DNA of 64,000 nt from Planococcus versutus (GTDB lineage: Bacteria; Bacillota; Bacilli; Bacillales_A; Planococcaceae). Location of the stretch: contig NZ_CP016540.2 of the NCBI RefSeq assembly GCF_001186155.3, positions 2,334,001 to 2,398,000 of the forward strand, in the 5' to 3' direction. The translations under genes were made by a program, and so were the position numbers. The number at the start of each line of letters is the position of its first letter. The stretch's first letter is position 1. Of the stretch, positions 27,883-35,261 are shown in pieces. Below the pieces are notes generated by a model. The model saw nothing but the letters and a program-made list of their open reading frames with translations. It made no database searches and was not told the origin of the DNA.

Positions 27883-28068
27883 ATGAGCGATAGCAATGGA
27901 TTTTCTGACAAAATTAAAGGTGCAGTAAACAAAGGCAAAGGCGAACTAAAAGATCAAGTAGGCAACGCTACAAATGATACAAATAAACAAGCTGAAGGCA
28001 AAATGGATAAAGCAAAAGGAAATATTCAAGATAAAGTTGGCGATTTCAAAAACAAAGACAATAAATAA
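27883..28068 (+). CDS. csbD: CsbD family general stress protein
   Basis: A 61-residue, highly charged, Gly/Lys-rich protein. KIKGAVNKGKGELKDQVGN and KAKGNIQDKVGDFK are the paired CsbD motifs. The family is stress-induced with unknown biochemistry and is probably disordered. AAAGGAGG precedes the ATG, the sigma-B promoter lies upstream, and a terminator lies directly after the stop. Confidence 0.92.
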   Translation: MSDSNGFSDKIKGAVNKGKGELKDQVGNATNDTNKQAEGKMDKAKGNIQDKVGDFKNKDNK

Positions 28069-28072
28069 GTAG

Positions 28073-28102
28073 AAACTCGGTTTTCTAACCGAGTTTTTTT
28101 TT
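28073..28102 (+). terminator. Rho-independent terminator after csbD
   Basis: AAACTCGGTT and AACCGAGTTTTTTTTT pair around TTCT, ending in a long T run. Confidence 0.88.
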
Positions 28103-28182
28103 GTTTTTTTAATGTTTTCAAAAATGAAAGAATTCTGTTATAGTAACTAACTGTGTGAATGTCATTCAATAAGGAGTTCAAT

Positions 28183-29499
28183 ATGACAGAGAAAACGCTT
28201 ACAAAAACAGACATTTTAACTCTGGGACTTATGCTATTCGCTTTGTTCTTAGGGGCTGGAAATATCATTTTCCCACCTTATTTAGGACAATTAGCAGGCG
28301 ATCAATTAGCGATTGCCATAATTGGCTTTTTACTAACAGGAGTAGGTCTTCCACTGCTCGGAATTTTAGCGATTGCTAAAGGTGGCGGAGATCTTCAATC
28401 TATCGCTGGACGTGTACACCCCGTTTTCGGTATCATTTTCACACTGATTGTTTATTTAGCAATAGGTCCTTTTTTTGGAATTCCTCGAACCGCAACAGTT
28501 GCTTTTGAAATCGGCATTGCGCCTTTTTTATCAACGAGTGCTAGTGAATCAATTTGGTCACTGGCTATTTTCACCATCCTCTTTTTCAGTATCACTGTTT
28601 TATTTGCGATGAATCCAACAAAGTTAGTCGATCGAATCGGCAAAATTTTAACACCCTTACTGATTATCGTGATTGGTTTATTGGCAGTAAAAAGCTTTTT
28701 GACACCCATGGGTCCAATAAAATCACCGATTGGGAATTATGATACGCAAGCGTTTTTCGAAAGTTTCTTACAAGGTTACTTGACAATGGATGCCATTGCA
28801 GCATTGGTCTTTGGCATTGTGATTATTCAATCTATTCGAGATAAAGGTGTTACAAATACGAACTCCATTTTAAAAGCTACTGCCTATGCTGGATTGATTG
28901 CTGCGATTGCATTATCTGTCGTTTATCTATCATTAAGTTATATTGGCGCTACAAGTGTTGAAGCAATTGGCTTGCAGGATAATGGCGGTATCATTATTGC
29001 AATGGCCGCTCGTGTGCTGTATGGGGATCTGGGTGGCATTATCTTGTCTGTTGCTATTACTTTTGCATGTTTAACCACTTCTATTGGTCTTGTATCTGCT
29101 ACGGCGCAATTTTCAACTAAAATTTTCCCGAAAATTTCTTATATTGCATACGTTTTATTTTTTTCGATTTTTTCAGCTTTGATTTCAAATATTGGGTTAA
29201 CACAATTAATCTCTATTTCATTACCAGTTTTGCTAGCAATTTACCCTGTTGCAATCGTTCTTGTACTTTTATCGTTTTTTGACCGTGTGTTTGATCGCAA
29301 ACCATTTGTTTATGTGATTGCCTTTTCGCTAACTGCGGTAGTCAGTATTTTCGATGCATTGCGCTCAGCAGGTATATCTTTTAAGGAAGTAGATTCCATT
29401 TTCAGTTACCTCCCTCTTTTCGAGCAAGGAATTGGCTGGGTAGTTCCTGCTATTACCGGAACATTAATCGGCATTGTCATCGCGCGCGCTACTAACTAA
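28183..29499 (+). CDS. brnQ: Branched-chain amino acid carrier BrnQ
   Basis: A 438-residue LIVCS-family sodium-coupled symporter for Leu, Ile and Val with about 12 transmembrane segments. LFLGAGNIIFPPYLG near the N-terminus and GPFFGIPRTATVAFE are family signatures. The ATG at 28183 follows AAGGAGTTCAAT; an in-frame upstream ATG at 28159 lacks a site. Together with azlCD the window encodes both uptake and efflux of branched-chain amino acids. Confidence 0.95.
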   Translation: MTEKTLTKTDILTLGLMLFALFLGAGNIIFPPYLGQLAGDQLAIAIIGFLLTGVGLPLLGILAIAKGGGDLQSIAGRVHPVFGIIFTLIVYLAIGPFFGIPRTATVAFEIGIAPFLSTSASESIWSLAIFTILFFSITVLFAMNPTKLVDRIGKILTPLLIIVIGLLAVKSFLTPMGPIKSPIGNYDTQAFFESFLQGYLTMDAIAALVFGIVIIQSIRDKGVTNTNSILKATAYAGLIAAIALSVVYLSLSYIGATSVEAIGLQDNGGIIIAMAARVLYGDLGGIILSVAITFACLTTSIGLVSATAQFSTKIFPKISYIAYVLFFSIFSALISNIGLTQLISISLPVLLAIYPVAIVLVLLSFFDRVFDRKPFVYVIAFSLTAVVSIFDALRSAGISFKEVDSIFSYLPLFEQGIGWVVPAITGTLIGIVIARATN

Positions 29500-29502
29500 A
29501 AT

Positions 29503-29540
29503 AAAAAAGCTTTCCCAAAAAATTTTGGGAAAGCTTTTTT
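29503..29540. terminator. Bidirectional terminator, brnQ / YflT gene
   Basis: AAAAAAGCTTTCCCAAAA and TTTTGGGAAAGCTTTTTT form an 18-bp perfect stem around AA. Confidence 0.92.
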
Positions 29541-29544
29541 CTAC

Positions 29545-30414
29545 TTAAAAGAATCGTTGTGATGGTGGGTTTAAATTGTCTTTGTTTTTTTTACTTTCAA
29601 TTTCTCTATGTTCTTCAGGATTTTTAGCATGTTCGAAATTAGATGACTGTTTATCATTCAATGATTTTTCTTCTTTCGAATCTCTACCGAATGGAGCTGG
29701 TCCTAAATTTGGATCTACACCTGGTGAAGGTTCACTTTGTCTGCGATTAATACCCTCTTCTCGCAACAAATTTTCTTCACCTTCTGTAGTTTGCAAACCC
29801 GGCTCGTGATCAAATTCTTTTTCACGTATAGACTCTTCGTCTTTTGCCAGTCCAGCAGTAGGATGAATTTCATCTCCTTTTAAGCGAGAATCTTGGGAAC
29901 GATCATTATTGATTGAACGTGCATGCTGGTCTTCTCTTGAAACTTCACGTGTGTATATTTCATCTCCACTACGATTTTCTTGCGCAAGAGCTGCCTTGCC
30001 AAAAGTAGCGTTTCCTGTAGGTTCTGATTCAAGATCCATTGGGTTATTCGAATCATCTAAAGATGAAAAATGCTCATCTTCTGTTGAACCTGTTTGACCA
30101 TCTGTATAAAGAAGAATAGCACCTTTTTCAATTTCACGCTTGTAATCGTCTGCTCTATCTCTGTTTAAATTTAGGCGATCTAATTCTTTTCCAACACTGT
30201 CTTTTCCTCTAAGAAGAGACTTAAAACTACTAGAAATGGAATTGGCTTTTTCTGCATGGACTCCTGCATCACTGGCGGATTCTACGATTGTCTTGTCGTT
30301 TGCCATTACATGAATATCTTGCTCGTTAAATCCTTTTGCTTTTAAAGACGCTACTGCTGTTTTCATCTCTGACTCGCTATAAACAATTTCAAATTCACGA
30401 TTTCCTGATTTCAT
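29545..30414 (-). CDS. YflT-domain general stress protein with long disordered tail
   Basis: A 289-residue protein. The N-terminal ~110 residues form a YflT (general stress protein 17M-type) domain: an N-terminal beta strand, GFNEQDIHVMAND, and KREIEKGAILLYTDG. The remaining ~180 residues are polar and low in hydrophobics (rich in E, D, S, N, R), with no recognisable domain, and are probably disordered. GGAGGTATTTAATT precedes the ATG at 30414; a longer in-frame start at 30534 overlaps the upstream paralogue. It follows that paralogue by 52 bases, implying a two-gene stress operon. Confidence 0.8.
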   Translation of the reverse strand: MKSGNREFEIVYSESEMKTAVASLKAKGFNEQDIHVMANDKTIVESASDAGVHAEKANSISSSFKSLLRGKDSVGKELDRLNLNRDRADDYKREIEKGAILLYTDGQTGSTEDEHFSSLDDSNNPMDLESEPTGNATFGKAALAQENRSGDEIYTREVSREDQHARSINNDRSQDSRLKGDEIHPTAGLAKDEESIREKEFDHEPGLQTTEGEENLLREEGINRRQSEPSPGVDPNLGPAPFGRDSKEEKSLNDKQSSNFEHAKNPEEHREIESKKNKDNLNPPSQRFF

Positions 30415-30466
30415 AATTAAATACCTCCTGTAATTTTGTAGTAAGTTGACATTTCCTTTTGCTTGT

Positions 30467-31060
30467 TCATTTGTACTTTTTATTACTTTGGCTGTGTTTT
30501 TCTGCTTCACTAGATCCACCACGAATTTTTTCAATTTCTGGTTTTTGCTCAGTAGTAAAAGAGTTATGATGTTCTTCTTTTATTAAAGTAGGATCTTGCG
30601 CAAATGATTCTCCATGTTCAAAACGGTCTTCTTGTTCATCAAAATTATTATCAACCGAATTGATAAATTGTTTTCTTTGATTAGCGGTAGGCGTTTCTGG
30701 CGAAGAATCAATCTCATGATTAGTGATTTCGTCCATAATTGTTTTCTCGTCTTCATCTTCATACAAAAGAATTCCTCCTTTTGCGAGGTCAGCAGTATAA
30801 CGTTCTGTTTCTTCATCAGAAAGGTTTAATGATTTTACACCTTCGTATACACCACTATCTCCTGAAACAAACCCTTTAAATTTATCAGTAAAAGTATCTA
30901 CTTCCGTGCGATCAAATCCATAGTCTTTAAAATGTCCAGTATCTTTTGCCATGATATGAAAATCTTGCTCTTTGTAACCATTGTTCTTTAACTCTTGTAG
31001 TTTTTTTTGTAAATCAGTTTCTGAAAAAACCACTGCTACTACCTTTTTATGTCCACTCAT
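30467..31060 (-). CDS. YflT-domain general stress protein (paralogue of the next gene)
   Basis: A 197-residue protein with an N-terminal YflT domain (VVAVVFSETDL.. GYKEQDFHIMAKD.. DLAKGGILLYEDE, about residues 1-115) and a charged tail ending in Lys-rich sequence. It is clearly paralogous to the downstream gene across the first 110 residues, indicating tandem duplication with divergent tails. The ATG at 31060 follows GGAGGTTTTAT. A sigma-B-like promoter lies 43 bases upstream. Function unknown; YflT proteins are stress-induced. Confidence 0.8.
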   Translation of the reverse strand: MSGHKKVVAVVFSETDLQKKLQELKNNGYKEQDFHIMAKDTGHFKDYGFDRTEVDTFTDKFKGFVSGDSGVYEGVKSLNLSDEETERYTADLAKGGILLYEDEDEKTIMDEITNHEIDSSPETPTANQRKQFINSVDNNFDEQEDRFEHGESFAQDPTLIKEEHHNSFTTEQKPEIEKIRGGSSEAEKHSQSNKKYK

Positions 31061-31102
31061 ATAAAAACCTCCATAAATTTGATAAATCACCGTACTGTAT
31101 AT

Positions 31103-31128
31103 CTACCCATCATTAGACAATCATTAAC
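31103..31128 (-). promoter_or_regulatory. Candidate sigma-B promoter for the YflT pair
   Basis: On the minus strand GTTAAT, 14 bases, GGGTAG. Two mismatches to GTTTAA and one to GGGTAT, with sigma-B spacing, in front of genes of a known sigma-B-regulated family. Confidence 0.45.
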
Positions 31129-31339
31129 TTCATTTAGTTGATTAGTCTCGATAAACTATCATTCTGTGAATAATATAATAGTAGTTTTTATTAGAAGTAG
31201 AGATATTTATGTCAATATACCTATCAAAAGAGCTTTATCTATTGTTTCCTTCATCAATATTTACCGAAGTAAGCATATTTTCCCTTTTTTTCATTTTTGG
31301 CTATTTTCATACTAAAAAAGCAGTTTATTTAGAAAATTG

Positions 31340-31349
31340 ATGATATCAT
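31340..31349. promoter_or_regulatory. Palindrome ATGATATCAT upstream of the RRNPP regulator
   Basis: A 10-bp perfect inverted repeat 166 bases before the regulator start, in an AT-rich region. It could be an operator for autoregulation, but short AT palindromes are frequent by chance. The rest of 31129-31515 shows no RNA gene; the in-frame extension of the regulator back to GTG 31384 is judged non-coding. Confidence 0.25.
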
Positions 31350-31515
31350 AGATACAAGATAGACAAATAAAGAAATATAGGATGTGGAGGCGACAATTAT
31401 CGTACTTGGCGATCTATTTTCTTCATACTTTTCGGACAGTACTAGACAGGTAGAAAACAACTCTCCTATATGGTTAACAGAGGTACTGCCCCTGCAAAAG
31501 GAAAGGAGAGCAGTA

Positions 31516-32805
31516 ATGGACACGGGAATGCGCTTGAAATATCATCGATTGAAACAAAAAATCAGTTTAGAAGAATTCTCCTCTGGCATACTCTCTCCAC
31601 GAGAATTAAAGAAAATTGAAAGTGGCATTAAAGATCCCGCATTAAAAGAGTTAGAAGCTTTGTGCAAAAAGCTAGACATTCCTTTAGCCCCTAAAGATAA
31701 TCCAATTGGAAAAGTTCTGGTAAAGAACTTCAAAAATTCTTTATTGCACCCGCAAAACAAAGCCCAAATTATGGAGCAATATAACGATATCCAAGGACAT
31801 CCTTTACTGAACGCTGATGAAGACGTCGAGTTAGAGTACAGCATCCAACAAATCAGGTATTACATCATCACTGGTGATTTGGATAGTGCCGAAGACAAAA
31901 TCAAAGAAATGGATCGATTTAGAGAATTTATGAGTCAAGAGCAGTTTTACTTATTTCATAAGTACAACGGGAATTACAATTATATTCTTAATGACTTTGA
32001 GAAATCACTAAAAACCTATCTCGTCGCTGAAAAAATAGCTCCACCCTCTATCTCTGCTTCAGAACTTGGAGATCTTTATTATTCAATTGGAATTGCTAGT
32101 ACTAAATGCCGAGAAACCGAAATGGCTTATAAGTATACAGAGATGGCCTTAAAGATTTACCAGCAGGAATTTATTCCAAAACGTATTGTGGAATGTCATT
32201 TGAATATTGCTATTACTCATCAGCATTTTGGCAATTTTCGCATGTCGATGCAACACTACAAAAATGCTTTAACTATTGGAAATAAATTAGAAATTGATAT
32301 TTTACGCTTTACGACAGAATACAATATAGGATACGCTTACTTTTTGTATCAAAATTATGAACCAGCCATTACTCATACTGAAAATTCACTAGATTATATA
32401 CATCCCGAGTATCCTGCCGACATCCTCATAAGCTATTGTGTTTTAATAAAATGCAATTATGAGCTTGGTCGTATTGCAGTCGCAAAAGAGTGGTTGAGAA
32501 AAGGATTAGATATAGTTGAAAACAAAAAGATAAGTATAAACTCACCAACTAATAAAGCTTTTAAAGAAGCATATATCGAATTTATATGTCTGGATCATTT
32601 AGTAAATAAAAACTTTGTGGAATTTGAAAATTTTATTTTAAATAAATTGCTTCCAAGCTTAGAGAACACAAGAAATTTCTTTGAGATGGGTTACTTTTTA
32701 AGTCATTTAGCTGATGTTTATTACCAACAAGAAAGATACAAAGAGTCAGCAATGTACATGAGCAAAGCAAAATATGCATATAAAAATACAACTATTTTAT
32801 ATTAG
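31516..32805 (+). CDS. RRNPP-type (NprR/PlcR-like) XRE-TPR transcriptional regulator
   Basis: A 429-residue cytoplasmic regulator, the same size class as NprR. Residues 1-60 form a Cro/C1-type helix-turn-helix (MRLKYHRLKQKISLEEFSSG.. LSPRELKKIESG, then PALKELEALCKKLDI). Residues about 110-425 form roughly eight TPR-like helical pairs, for example FGNFRMSMQHYKNALTI, YQNYEPAITHTENSL and QQERYKESAMYMSKAKYAY. RRNPP proteins bind re-imported oligopeptide pheromones in the TPR groove, which changes DNA binding. The immediately downstream gene encodes a secreted repeat peptide, as expected for such a pair (compare nprR-nprX and plcR-papR). The ATG at 31516 follows GGAAAGGAGAGCAGTA; 44 more in-frame codons upstream lack similarity. 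Family assignment is by visible architecture; target genes are unknown. Confidence 0.85.
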   Translation: MDTGMRLKYHRLKQKISLEEFSSGILSPRELKKIESGIKDPALKELEALCKKLDIPLAPKDNPIGKVLVKNFKNSLLHPQNKAQIMEQYNDIQGHPLLNADEDVELEYSIQQIRYYIITGDLDSAEDKIKEMDRFREFMSQEQFYLFHKYNGNYNYILNDFEKSLKTYLVAEKIAPPSISASELGDLYYSIGIASTKCRETEMAYKYTEMALKIYQQEFIPKRIVECHLNIAITHQHFGNFRMSMQHYKNALTIGNKLEIDILRFTTEYNIGYAYFLYQNYEPAITHTENSLDYIHPEYPADILISYCVLIKCNYELGRIAVAKEWLRKGLDIVENKKISINSPTNKAFKEAYIEFICLDHLVNKNFVEFENFILNKLLPSLENTRNFFEMGYFLSHLADVYYQQERYKESAMYMSKAKYAYKNTTILY

Positions 32806-32817
32806 GGAGTGAACGTG

Positions 32818-33339
32818 ATGAAAAAGGGTGTCACTATATTATTTTTTTCTATATTAACGTTTAGCACTTTATCATTTAACACTAGTTCTGATAAGGAACT
32901 AGCTGCTCAAGCTCGCGTTCCTGAGCCTTGGTCTATCGGCACTGAAGTGGCTGCTCAAGCCCGCGTTCCTGAGCCTTGGTCTATTGGCACTGAAGTGGCT
33001 GCTCAAGCTCGCGTTCCTGAGCCTTGGTCTATTGGCACTGAAGTGGCTGCTCAAGCTCGCGTTCCTGAGCCTTGGTCTATTGGCACTGAAGTGGCTGCTC
33101 AAGCCCGCGTTCCTGAGCCTTGGTCTATTGGCACTGAAGTGGCTGCTCAAGCTCGCGTTCCTGAGCCTTGGTCTATTGGCACTGAAGTGGCTGCTCAAGC
33201 TCGCGTTCCTGAGCCTTGGTCTATCGGCACTGAAGTGGCTGCTCAAGCCCGCGTTCCTGAGCCTTGGTCTATTGGCACTGAAGTGGCTGCTCAAGCTCGC
33301 GTTCCTGAGCCTTGGTCTACTAAAAAGCAACAACTCTAA
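32818..33339 (+). CDS. Secreted multi-copy signalling peptide precursor (nine tandem peptide units)
   Basis: A 173-residue precursor. Residues 1-28 are a Sec-type leader: KK, the hydrophobic core VTILFFSILTFSTLSF, then NTSSDKEL. Eight exact copies of AAQARVPEPWSIGTEV follow, then a ninth AAQARVPEPWS ending in TKKQQL. The gene starts 12 bases after the regulator stop behind AGGGAGTG, on the same transcript. In RRNPP systems the pheromone precursor lies directly downstream of its receptor, is exported by Sec, trimmed by extracellular proteases and re-imported by an Opp permease. Each unit contains A-x-A (AQA) before RVPEPWS, which could direct cleavage. The ninth copy lacks IGTEV, so the shared core is within AAQARVPEPWS. 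The alternative of a structural or antimicrobial repeat protein is possible. No homologous precursor is known to me. Confidence 0.85.
   Translation: MKKGVTILFFSILTFSTLSFNTSSDKELAAQARVPEPWSIGTEVAAQARVPEPWSIGTEVAAQARVPEPWSIGTEVAAQARVPEPWSIGTEVAAQARVPEPWSIGTEVAAQARVPEPWSIGTEVAAQARVPEPWSIGTEVAAQARVPEPWSIGTEVAAQARVPEPWSTKKQQL
32902..33318 (+). repeat. 48-bp in-frame tandem repeat, 8 full plus 1 partial unit
   Basis: Eight 48-bp units (32902-33285) and a ninth of 33 bp (33286-33318). Units differ only at two silent third positions: GCT/GCC before CGC, and ATC/ATT before GGC. Scoring both sites, the order of unit types is A B C C B C A B and a final truncated unit. Unit G+C is about 56%, clearly above the flanking DNA. 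No indels break the frame. Confidence 0.97.
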
Positions 33340-33356
33340 ATTTATCATCGACTACA

Positions 33357-33395
33357 ATAGCTATCGCTAATTTCTTTTAGTGATAGCTTTTTTAT
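33357..33395 (+). terminator. Rho-independent terminator after the peptide precursor gene
   Basis: AGCTATCGCTAA and TTTAGTGATAGCT pair with one G-T mismatch, followed by TTTTTTA, 18 bases after the stop. It closes the regulator-peptide operon. Confidence 0.8.
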
Positions 33396-33424
33396 TTTCT
33401 TTTTGAAACTTATAATGAAAAATA

Positions 33425-33460
33425 AAAACATCCAAGGGACTATAACTCCTTGGATGTTTA
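33425..33460 (-). terminator. Rho-independent terminator after the PuuD-like gene
   Basis: AAACATCCAAGG and CCTTGGATGTTT form a 12-bp perfect stem; on the minus strand it is followed by TTTTATTTTT. Confidence 0.8.
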
Positions 33461-33497
33461 AAATATGATTGCTTGCTCACTTTAATGCATTAGAACT

Positions 33498-34232
33498 TTA
33501 TTGATTTTGCTTTTTATCCACTAAGCATTCTTTAACAAAGCGATCAAAGATGTTTATTGAAGCTTTGTCTCCTTGAAGGGCAAACTCTTCTGGGTGCCAT
33601 TGAATGCCTATCGCAAATTGATGATTTCTGCTTTCTAGCGCTTCCACGAGTCCATCAGCGGCGTGTGCAGCCACAGTCAGTTTCTCAGAAACATCTTTTA
33701 CGCCTTGGTGGTGAAACGAGTTTACATTGAATTTTTTCTCTTGCATAATTTCATATAGCAAGCTATCTTCTTCTAATGTGACTGAATGCGTACGATGAGT
33801 TCTCATAGCTTTTTGCTTATGTTGATAAAGTTCTCCTTCAAACTGAGATTCTAAATCTTGATAGTTTGTTCCTCCCATCGCAATGTTAAACATTTGCAAA
33901 CCACGGCACATCCCAATAAATGGCTTGTCTAACTCAAGAAACTTCAAAATAAGTTCTTTTTCATATTCATCGCCTCCTGGATAAACTGTACCTAGACGCA
34001 AATGAGGCTCTTCTCCATATAATGTAGGATTAATATCTCCTCCGCCTATAACAATTAATCCATCCAACCGCTCGCATAGTAATGGAATGTCTTCTTTATC
34101 TACAATCGGCACAATTAATGGTAAGCCTCCTGCTTTAAGAACGGCATTACTGTAAACAGAATCTAATGTATAGTTCAGGTTTTCTTCAACGCGTGCTGTG
34201 ATGCCAATTACCGGCTTATTTTCTTTTTTCAT
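33498..34232 (-). CDS. Class I glutamine amidotransferase, gamma-glutamyl-GABA hydrolase (PuuD) type
   Basis: A 244-residue single-domain amidotransferase of the peptidase C26/PuuD group. LIVIGGGDINPTLYGE, the nucleophile motif FIGMCRGLQM (catalytic Cys about residue 109) and QWHPEEFA (His/Glu of the triad) are visible. Such enzymes hydrolyse gamma-glutamyl bonds, for example in putrescine catabolism. No other Puu gene is nearby. It could also act on gamma-glutamyl peptides. The ATG follows GAGAAGAGGGAAAGC. Confidence 0.88.
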   Translation of the reverse strand: MKKENKPVIGITARVEENLNYTLDSVYSNAVLKAGGLPLIVPIVDKEDIPLLCERLDGLIVIGGGDINPTLYGEEPHLRLGTVYPGGDEYEKELILKFLELDKPFIGMCRGLQMFNIAMGGTNYQDLESQFEGELYQHKQKAMRTHRTHSVTLEEDSLLYEIMQEKKFNVNSFHHQGVKDVSEKLTVAAHAADGLVEALESRNHQFAIGIQWHPEEFALQGDKASINIFDRFVKECLVDKKQNQ

Positions 34233-34373
34233 GCTTTCCCTCTTCTCCTCAAAATCAAGTTATCTCTTAACATCTATACCCTTCACTTCTAAACTTGCAA
34301 ACATTAGAGGTGTAGTTACTTGTTTTTTTTAATCATCTTCTCGACTTCAGAACTACTGTGTCGTTATTTACAA

Positions 34374-34407
34374 AAAATAAAAAACCTCTTTTTTGGAGGT
34401 TTTAATA
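34374..34407 (-). terminator. Rho-independent terminator after the ATL gene
   Basis: AAAACCTC and GAGGTTTT pair around TTTTTTG, with AT-rich flanks. It overlaps the end of the minus-strand alkyltransferase-like gene. Confidence 0.6.
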
Positions 34408-34743
34408 CAATTCACTGTGATTTTTTTCTTGTATTTGGAGCTGAAACTGAGTCAAATCGATTTGATCATTCAAATCCACTTCCACTCCTTCATTTTGAAG
34501 TGATGTTTTTTGGAAATAACGCGCTTCCTCATCTTTAAGAACAATTTGACCTCGGACATTCACAATTCGGTGCCAAGGCAAATTATACTGTGCACTCATG
34601 CTATGTAAGATTCTAGTCACTTGCCTGGCTGCACGTGGACTTCCGGCAGCTGCTGCTACTTGACCATAAGTCATGATTTTGCCAGGCGGAATTTGTTGGA
34701 TAATCTGTATAACTTTTTCCGTGAATGCTTGCAATCTTCTCAT
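34402..34743 (-). CDS. Alkyltransferase-like protein (ATL, MGMT fold without catalytic Cys)
   Basis: A 113-residue protein of the methylated-DNA-protein-cysteine methyltransferase C-terminal fold. PPGKIMTYGQVAAAAGSPRAARQV is the helix-turn-helix with the arginine finger region. The active-site motif PCHR is replaced by PWHRIV, so it cannot accept alkyl groups. ATL proteins bind O6-alkylguanine and hand it to nucleotide excision repair. It lies 20 bases downstream of the next gene's stop and may be cotranscribed with it. Confidence 0.88.
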   Translation of the reverse strand: MRRLQAFTEKVIQIIQQIPPGKIMTYGQVAAAAGSPRAARQVTRILHSMSAQYNLPWHRIVNVRGQIVLKDEEARYFQKTSLQNEGVEVDLNDQIDLTQFQLQIQEKNHSELY

Positions 34744-34763
34744 CCGTTCTCTTCATAGATAAA

Positions 34764-35240
34764 TTAGGCTTTTTTCTTTTTTTTCTCTACTTCTGACAAT
34801 AACTCTCCACTTTTATACTCTATCAACAGTTTTTGTGCAAATTCATACAACGGTAAGTTTCCCGTGTCTGCAGAAAGACCATTTGTTTCAGCGTGGAGAT
34901 ACTTGTAATATTCTATCATTCTCGCTACCAACTCCTCAAGACCTTCCAGTGTTTTTTCATTATGATGCTGAAGCGGTCTTGCTAAGTTGATGTCTTTTGC
35001 TTCATTTAAATACAGAAATTCCATTTGTTCCAATGAATCGATCGCTTGATCAAACAATTGTTGATTGCGATCCATTCGATAGAAACTTCGCCAAAAAACG
35101 AAAACTTCCTTTGCAACTCCCAATTTTTTTGCACCACGTGAAGCATTTAATCCTTCAACAACACAAATTTCGTACATTATTTTTCTTAAAGATTTTTTAT
35201 ACTCTCTTTCTACAACACCTTTGTACTGTATATACTTCAT
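34764..35240 (-). CDS. Hypothetical protein, helix-rich and charged
   Basis: A 158-residue soluble protein without a signal or membrane segment. The N-terminal part (KYIQYKGVVEREYKKSLRK.. ASRGAKKLGVAKEVFVFW) could hold a helix-turn-helix-like segment; the C-terminus ends in a polylysine stretch KKKKK. I do not recognise a family. The ATG at 35240 follows GGGAGG seven bases upstream; an in-frame TTG five codons earlier overlaps that site. It begins 21 bases after the FemAB-like gene, suggesting a three-gene unit with the ATL gene. Confidence 0.6.
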   Translation of the reverse strand: MKYIQYKGVVEREYKKSLRKIMYEICVVEGLNASRGAKKLGVAKEVFVFWRSFYRMDRNQQLFDQAIDSLEQMEFLYLNEAKDINLARPLQHHNEKTLEGLEELVARMIEYYKYLHAETNGLSADTGNLPLYEFAQKLLIEYKSGELLSEVEKKKKKA

Positions 35241-35261
35241 GTCTATCCCTCCCAAATTAAA

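Noticed and set aside
31384..31515. 44-codon N-terminal extension of the RRNPP regulator or an upstream leader peptide
   Set aside because: It starts at GTG with no good site, lacks family similarity, and ATG 31516 has a strong Shine-Dalgarno and begins right at the helix-turn-helix.
32902..33318. CRISPR-like array
   Set aside because: The units are contiguous with no unique spacers and encode protein in frame.
32899..33370. Long open frames across the repeat array in another plus-strand frame and on the minus strand
   Set aside because: A 48-bp unit is a multiple of three, so any frame without a stop in one unit stays open across all units. Only the frame with a leader, Shine-Dalgarno and coupling to the regulator is credible.
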